64,000 nt of DNA, from NCBI RefSeq assembly GCF_002217945.1, contig NZ_BCMG01000003.1, positions 1-64,000 of the forward strand, given 5' to 3'. Each line of letters begins with the position of its first letter. Within the stretch, counting starts at the first letter, position 1. A program made the translations under genes and the position numbers. This document shows, one piece after another, positions 59,733 through 64,000 of this stretch. Under the pieces are notes generated by a model. The model saw only the letters and a program-made list of their open reading frames with translations. It searched no databases and was not told the DNA's origin. Origin of the DNA: Secundilactobacillus silagei JCM 19001 (lineage in GTDB: Bacteria > Bacillota > Bacilli > Lactobacillales > Lactobacillaceae).

Positions 59733-61091
59733 ATGAAACGAAAGTTAAGTGCGCGGCAGATGCAGATGATTGCGCTGGGTGGAACAATTGGTGTTGGGCT
59801 GTTTATGGGGTCCACATCAACCATCAAGTGGACCGGGCCTTCTGTATTGATTGCTTACGCCATCGCGGGGATATTTTTATACCTCATTATGCGGGCGTTA
59901 GGGGAAATGCTTTATGTCGATCCGGATACTGGCTCATTTTCCAAATTTGCAACCGAATATATTCATCCATTAGCTGGCTACTTAACAGCTTGGAGCAATA
60001 TTTTTCAATTTGTCATCGTGGGAATGAGTGAAATGATTGCGATTGGCGGCTACTTTAAGTTCTGGTGGCCAGGATTGCCCGCTTGGATTCCCGGTATCGT
60101 CGCCATCACTTTTCTCTGTGTAGCCAACCTGATTTCAGTTAAGATGTTTGGTGAACTGGAATTTTGGTTTGCCCTGATCAAGGTTGTCACGATCATTTTA
60201 ATGATCATCGTGGGACTTGGCCTAATCATCTTTGGGCTCGGTAACCACTTCCACCCCATTGGAATTTCCAACCTCTGGGCTCACGGCTTCTTTACTGGCG
60301 GTTTTAGAGGCTTCTTCTTTGCCTTATCGATCGTGCTTGCTTCCTATCAAGGTATTGAATTGATCGGTGTCACTGCTGGTGAAGCTGAAAATCCACAACA
60401 AACTTTGGTGAAAGCCATTCGTTCCACCGTCTTTAGAATTTTGATCTTCTATATTGGTGCGATTTTTGTGATTTTATGTATTTATCCATGGAATGCGCTT
60501 AGCAACGTGGGGTCCCCCTTCGTTGAAACCTTCGCCAAAATTGGGATCACCGCAGCGGCTTCGATCATTAACTTCGTGGTTATCACCGCGGCCTTGTCCG
60601 GTTCTAACTCCGGTATTTACAGTGCCAGTCGGATGTCATACACCTTGGCGAATAACGGTCAGCTGCCAAAACGCTTCTTGAAACTCAACCGGCATGGCGT
60701 TCCCTTCTATTCCGTGATTGCAATTTCACTAGGAATTTTCTTGGGGGTCGTCCTAGACTTTGTCGCCCCATTCTTCTTTAAGGACGCCGACAATATCTTC
60801 GTGATGGTCTACAGTTCCAGTGTGCTGCCAGGTATGATTCCCTGGTTCGTCATTTTAATCAGTGAAATTGAATTTAGAAAACAGCATAAAGAATTAATGA
60901 CCTCTCATCCTTTCAAGATGCCGTTTGCACCCTATTCAAATTACGTCACACTGGCCTTCTTGTTGATCACCCTGGTCTTCATGTTCTTTAACCCTGAAAC
61001 CAGAGTTTCCATCCTAGTTGGGGTCGTCTTCCTGGCAATTATGACGCTCATTTATTTCATCAAATTCCACGGAAAAGTTAAAGTTAACTAA
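59733..61091 (+). CDS. Amino-acid permease (AAT/APC family)
   Basis: A 452-residue proton-coupled permease with 12 helices. Signature segments are MIALGGTIGVGLFMGSTSTI near 12, the GEMLYVDPDTGSFSKFATEY block near 60, SYQGIELIGVTAGEAENPQ near 208 and SGSNSGIYSASRMSYTLA near 290. These match the AAT group (GabP, ProY, AroP, LysP relatives); the substrate cannot be named. The ATG follows AAAGGGAT. It is a single gene closed by a strong terminator. Confidence 0.9.
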   Translation: MKRKLSARQMQMIALGGTIGVGLFMGSTSTIKWTGPSVLIAYAIAGIFLYLIMRALGEMLYVDPDTGSFSKFATEYIHPLAGYLTAWSNIFQFVIVGMSEMIAIGGYFKFWWPGLPAWIPGIVAITFLCVANLISVKMFGELEFWFALIKVVTIILMIIVGLGLIIFGLGNHFHPIGISNLWAHGFFTGGFRGFFFALSIVLASYQGIELIGVTAGEAENPQQTLVKAIRSTVFRILIFYIGAIFVILCIYPWNALSNVGSPFVETFAKIGITAAASIINFVVITAALSGSNSGIYSASRMSYTLANNGQLPKRFLKLNRHGVPFYSVIAISLGIFLGVVLDFVAPFFFKDADNIFVMVYSSSVLPGMIPWFVILISEIEFRKQHKELMTSHPFKMPFAPYSNYVTLAFLLITLVFMFFNPETRVSILVGVVFLAIMTLIYFIKFHGKVKVN

Positions 61092-61093
61092 TC

Positions 61094-61140
61094 AAAAAGG
61101 ACAGTTAACAGTGAAACACTCACTGTTAACTGTCCTTTTA
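61094..61140. terminator. Bidirectional terminator
   Basis: AAAAGGACAGTTAACAGTG and CACTGTTAACTGTCCTTTT form a 19-base stem between the permease gene and the convergent EAL gene. Confidence 0.9.
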
Positions 61141-61152
61141 TGCACTAACCAT

Positions 61153-61818
61153 CTATTTCAATTTAACTAAATGAGGTTTACCATAAAAGTAACCTTGGCG
61201 GAAAGGTAAATCGAGGTCATCAAGCAGCTGATCTTCTTCAGCGGTTTCGGTCCCCTCCACCACTAATCTCAGGTGGTACTGATCAGCAACCTTTTTCCAG
61301 AATTTGAGTTGGTCAACGATCTGAGACTCCCGGTGTTCACTGCGAAAGTTCTGCATGGCAAACTTAATTTCATCGATGTATGGCAGCAGGAATTTAATAC
61401 TGTCATAGGTATTACCGCCGCTGCCAACATCATCCGCGCTGACCTGAATCCCGTGTTTGGTATAGTGCTTAACACTTTCGAGTAACTGATCATCGGAAAC
61501 TAACTTGTCGCTTTCTTCCTCAGTAACCTCTATAATCAGTTCAACTGGGAAAATTTCGCGTTGAACACCAATCAATGCGGCCGCCATCTGCGGATCAATA
61601 AATTGGCGGCGATTTAAATTAAACGAAATTGAGCCGACTTTTAAGCCAATTCGATGAGCCGTCTTTTTCAATAAACTGACTTGTTCATCAACCGGAATAG
61701 CTTCAAAATTTTGTGGGAGGCTCCAGTGCTTTTCATCGTACTTGCGAATTAACGTTTCGTAGCCAACCAGTGAATTCGTGAATTTATTCAATTGTGGTTG
61801 GATAAAGTACCTGTACAC
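61153..61818 (-). CDS. EAL-domain protein (c-di-GMP phosphodiesterase-like)
   Basis: A 221-residue stand-alone EAL domain. The name motif reads GYETLIR (ETL instead of EAL/EVL, near 19-25). Other catalytic residues appear kept: the Asn of SFNLNRRQF, the Glu pair in EVTEEES, the DD of SADDVGSG (usually DDFG), the Lys of DEIKFAMQ, the Glu of VVEGTET and the Gln of RQGYFYGKP. Hydrolysis of c-di-GMP is therefore possible. The start is GTG after GGGGAGGAATC. A GGDEF-like gene lies 1.8 kb away on the same strand. Confidence 0.88.
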   Translation of the reverse strand: MYRYFIQPQLNKFTNSLVGYETLIRKYDEKHWSLPQNFEAIPVDEQVSLLKKTAHRIGLKVGSISFNLNRRQFIDPQMAAALIGVQREIFPVELIIEVTEEESDKLVSDDQLLESVKHYTKHGIQVSADDVGSGGNTYDSIKFLLPYIDEIKFAMQNFRSEHRESQIVDQLKFWKKVADQYHLRLVVEGTETAEEDQLLDDLDLPFRQGYFYGKPHLVKLK

Positions 61819-61938
61819 ACCGATTCCTCCCCCGAAGTGCTTGTAAACCTGATTATATCATGTATAAATCTATTTTTAACTAATTCACTAAAATTATAAG
61901 ATTATTCACTAATTAATATGAAATGAGGGGCTGTTATC

Positions 61939-63339
61939 ATGAAAGTCATTATTATTGGTTGTACACATGCAGGGACGATTGCCGCTACTGAGATCTTAAA
62001 GAATCATCCGGAGACTGACCTGACAATCTATGAACGTGTTGATAACTTCTCTTTTCTATCCTGTGGTATTTCACTATACCTCGAAAACCGGGTTAAAAAG
62101 TTGGAAGACATGTTCTATTCGTCACCACAGGAACTTAGCGATATGGGAGCCACGGTGCGTGATAAGCATGACGTGCTTAAAGTTGACGCCAGCACCCACA
62201 CGATCCAAGTCGCAAACATGGAGACTGGTGAGGTTTTTGACGACACCTATGATAAATTGATCATGACAACCGGCTCATCCGTGCTGGTGCCGCCCCTATA
62301 CGGCATCGATAACACCAAAGTTTTGCTGTGTAAAAACTATCAGCAGGCTCAAACGATTCACCAAGCCGCGCAGAAGTATCACAACATTGCCGTTGTTGGT
62401 GCGGGTTATGCGGGCGTTGAATTTGCTTCAGCCCTTGCTAAGACGGGCCATCGGGTAACCGTTTTTCAGGCATTGCCGCAAGTGCTGAATAACTATGTTG
62501 ATAGCGGTATGTCTGATTGGGTGATCAAGCAGCTGCAAGCTCACCATATTGACATCCATTTGGAAACTCAAGTCAGTGCCTTTACCGGCGACGAAGATAG
62601 TGACCAGGTCACGATTGAAACCAATCAGGGTGATTTTAAAGCCGACGTTGCCATTGTCAGCACCGGTTTTACGCCCAATACTTCCCTACTAGCCGGTCAA
62701 GTTAAGCTGGAACGTCACGGTTCATTTTCAACCAACCGGTTCCTGCAAACTTCCGACCCGGATATTTACGCTGCCGGTGACTGCTGTATGGTGCGGTTCA
62801 ACCCCTCAAGGTCAGCAGCATACACCCCACTAGCAAGTGTTGCTATTCGCCAAGGAATGCTGGTTGCACATAATATCTTCAACCACACGCACCCCTACAT
62901 TGGCACACAAGCCAGTTCAGCACTGGAACTTTATGGCAACGCCCTCGCGACCACTGGGCTGACGCTCACACACGCTTTAAAGCGGGGCTTAGATGCTGAC
63001 AGCGTCACCTTTGATGGCACTTGGCGGCCAGATTACATGCCTTCTACTGACCGCCTCACCATCGTGTTAGTTTATGATAAAAAAACACGGCGGGTCCTAG
63101 GTGCTCAGTTATTAAGCAAACATGATATTACGCAGTCTGCTAACGCCGTATCAGTCGCTATCCAAAATAACAACACCATCGACGATCTCGCATTTGTCGA
63201 TATGCTGTTCCAGCCCAACTTTGATTATCCCTTCAACTACCTTAACCAAGTTGCCCAACTGGCAATTGATCAAGAAGCGGCGGCGGGCCGAACCGAACCA
63301 CGCTTCACAGCACCTGGTTATACACCGGATCAAAAATAA
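61939..63339 (+). CDS. nox: NADH oxidase (FAD-dependent, Cys-sulfenate type)
   Basis: A 466-residue flavoprotein that reduces oxygen to water with NADH, or a close relative acting on coenzyme-A disulfide. It has the FAD motif VIIIGCTHAGTIAA (3-16) with the conserved His 10, the redox Cys 42 in FSFLSCGISLY, the NAD motif VVGAGYAGVEFA near 155 and DIYAAGDCC near 275. Length and the single redox Cys fit water-forming Nox enzymes of lactic acid bacteria, which recycle NAD+. The ATG follows TGAGGGGCTG. A structured repeat begins 12-13 bases after its stop codon. Confidence 0.92.
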   Translation: MKVIIIGCTHAGTIAATEILKNHPETDLTIYERVDNFSFLSCGISLYLENRVKKLEDMFYSSPQELSDMGATVRDKHDVLKVDASTHTIQVANMETGEVFDDTYDKLIMTTGSSVLVPPLYGIDNTKVLLCKNYQQAQTIHQAAQKYHNIAVVGAGYAGVEFASALAKTGHRVTVFQALPQVLNNYVDSGMSDWVIKQLQAHHIDIHLETQVSAFTGDEDSDQVTIETNQGDFKADVAIVSTGFTPNTSLLAGQVKLERHGSFSTNRFLQTSDPDIYAAGDCCMVRFNPSRSAAYTPLASVAIRQGMLVAHNIFNHTHPYIGTQASSALELYGNALATTGLTLTHALKRGLDADSVTFDGTWRPDYMPSTDRLTIVLVYDKKTRRVLGAQLLSKHDITQSANAVSVAIQNNNTIDDLAFVDMLFQPNFDYPFNYLNQVAQLAIDQEAAAGRTEPRFTAPGYTPDQK

Positions 63340-63350
63340 GCCATTAAAAA

Positions 63351-63471
63351 CGAGTGTGCGACAAAACTCGGTAGATTCCAGAATTTAACCTAAATAACGC
63401 CTATTCCGGCGAACTTTGTCGGAATAGGCGTTATTTAGGTTAAGTGGCCGGAATCTGAGTTTTGACGCATG
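63351..63471 (+). repeat. Structured 3'-end repeat, copy F (after nox)
   Basis: Read on the plus strand it starts GAGTGTGCGACAAAACTC, then GG-TA, the arm GATTCC, AGAATTTAACC, a long perfect terminal stem (TAAATAACGCCTATTCCG paired with CGGAATAGGCGTTATTTA), GGTTAAGTGGCC, GGAATC, GAGTTTTGACGCA. The arms differ from all other copies but pair exactly. It is oriented sense to nox. Confidence 0.85.
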
Positions 63472-63589
63472 ATTAGGCCATATTAAAGTATTGAACAAAT
63501 AATCAATTTTGGTCTATTTTTAGTTAAGAAGCCAGTTAAAATCCTTACCAATATAGACTTATGTTACGATTTCTTTTTTCATTTGCTAT
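63472..63589. other. Short convergent gap
   Basis: AT-rich sequence without a gene between the repeat and the end of the GGDEF-like gene. Confidence 0.4.
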
Positions 63590-64000
63590 CTAAACATCAT
63601 ATTCGGTTTCACGGATTCCCTGTTTCATAAGGTCATAAGGACTGTCCATTGTGGTCGCGTTCCAACTGGCTAATCCAGCCGTCAATGACGTGTCAAGCTG
63701 CTTGAGTTGGTGGTGACTGCGCAGTTCATTTAGAAAATTAGTTTTGATTTGGGCAATCAGCTGTTCTGCCTGCCCTTCATCCGAATGCAGCATCATTCCC
63801 CAGGTCGGATCCTCCTGGTCTAAAAAATAGGACAGGTTATTGTCTGCAGCGACCGTGGTTAAAGTATCCGAGATCACCCGGAGCAGCGTTTGATTTTGCT
63901 CTGGACTCAACATCCGCTGTAATTCAGCATAGTAGCGAATCCGAAACACCAGCATCGTCACTGGCAGGTCAAAGCGCCGATGATTTTCGATATAAACGCG
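63590..64000 (-). CDS. GGDEF-like domain protein, cut by the window edge
   Basis: The frame stays open to position 64000 (its visible part begins RVYIENHRRFDLPVTML), so this is the C-terminal end of a longer gene. The segment HRRFDLPVTMLVFRIRYYAEL and the following helix resemble the first strands of a GGDEF domain, and the final part (LTAGLASWN, then SPYDLMKQGIRETEYDV) its last strands. The first metal Asp (D-I-D in active enzymes) is replaced by FRI and no clear GG[D/E]EF signature is visible where it should be (PTWGMMLHSDEG). It is probably catalytically inactive, perhaps a receptor or partner for the nearby EAL protein. Confidence 0.7.
   Translation of the reverse strand, partial: RVYIENHRRFDLPVTMLVFRIRYYAELQRMLSPEQNQTLLRVISDTLTTVAADNNLSYFLDQEDPTWGMMLHSDEGQAEQLIAQIKTNFLNELRSHHQLKQLDTSLTAGLASWNATTMDSPYDLMKQGIRETEYDV

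Overview
The window is a chromosomal segment of a low-to-mid GC Gram-positive bacterium. It is most likely a lactic acid bacterium of the Lactobacillaceae. The signs are strong AGGAGG-type ribosome sites, frequent TTG and GTG starts, T-box and TPP leaders, a CpsB/C/D-type exopolysaccharide phosphoregulatory set, an LCP protein, a DUF4811 protein paired with an MDR-type MFS pump, an Rgg-like regulator, a coenzyme-A-disulfide/NADH-oxidase-type flavoprotein and short Lactobacillus-style secreted proteins. I cannot name the species from sequence alone.

Layout. 1-7.3 kb: the distal part of an exopolysaccharide operon on the minus strand (Wzz/CpsC, CpsD kinase with a Gly-Tyr tail, CpsB phosphatase, priming glycosyl-phosphate transferase, DUF4422 protein, GT2, GT4, GT2); everything after the priming transferase is visibly AT-rich, as is usual for acquired serotype-type cassettes. 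7.5-10.8 kb: an LCP-family protein with altered motifs, two paralogous small secreted proteins and a zinc-ribbon/SHOCT protein. 11.4-15.1 kb: metE-metF behind a T-box leader. 15.3-19.6 kb: a PNPOx-family protein, a TVP38-type membrane protein, and an allantoinase-like amidohydrolase plus NCS1 permease behind a TPP riboswitch. 19.7-25.2 kb: the 5-oxoprolinase operon pxpB-pxpC-accB-accC-pxpA-NRAMP-like transporter, with an upstream GlnR-type box. 25.6-28.5 kb: MFS drug exporter plus DUF4811, divergent from a MerR regulator. 28.6-30.5 kb: PadR-DUF1700-DUF4097 envelope module. 31-32.3 kb: tandem PNPOx-family paralogs. 32.3-36.6 kb: argC-argJ-argB-argD. 36.8-41 kb: two SDRs, a frameshifted pyridine-nucleotide-disulfide reductase, thioredoxin and an ArsR-rhodanese regulator. 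41-47 kb: Rgg-like regulator, Usp, APC antiporter, C39-like peptidase plus amidase. 47-50 kb: a T-box leader with a 44-codon small ORF, a hydratase, and a PLP aminotransferase. 50.8-53 kb: a glutamine-type ABC importer with a GlnR-type box. 53-59.4 kb: secreted SH3-like protein, Fe-S-family protein, pheA, two T-box-controlled ketopantoate-reductase-family paralogs and CorA. 59.7-64 kb: amino-acid permease, EAL protein, Nox and a truncated GGDEF-like protein.

A theme of the segment is amino-acid and nitrogen economy: four T-boxes, one TPP riboswitch, two GlnR-type boxes, arginine and methionine biosynthesis, 5-oxoproline use, prephenate dehydratase, aminotransferase and several amino-acid transporters. 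A second theme is thiol/redox control (ArsR-rhodanese, thioredoxin, disulfide reductase, Nox).

The most unusual signal is a family of roughly 120-bp structured repeats. Full copies lie at about 11253, 14732, 28494, 42092, 48958 and 63351, with a half copy at 48848. The stems change sequence between copies but keep pairing. In five of the six full copies the element begins 0 to 14 nt after the stop codon of the gene it follows, always in the same orientation relative to that gene.
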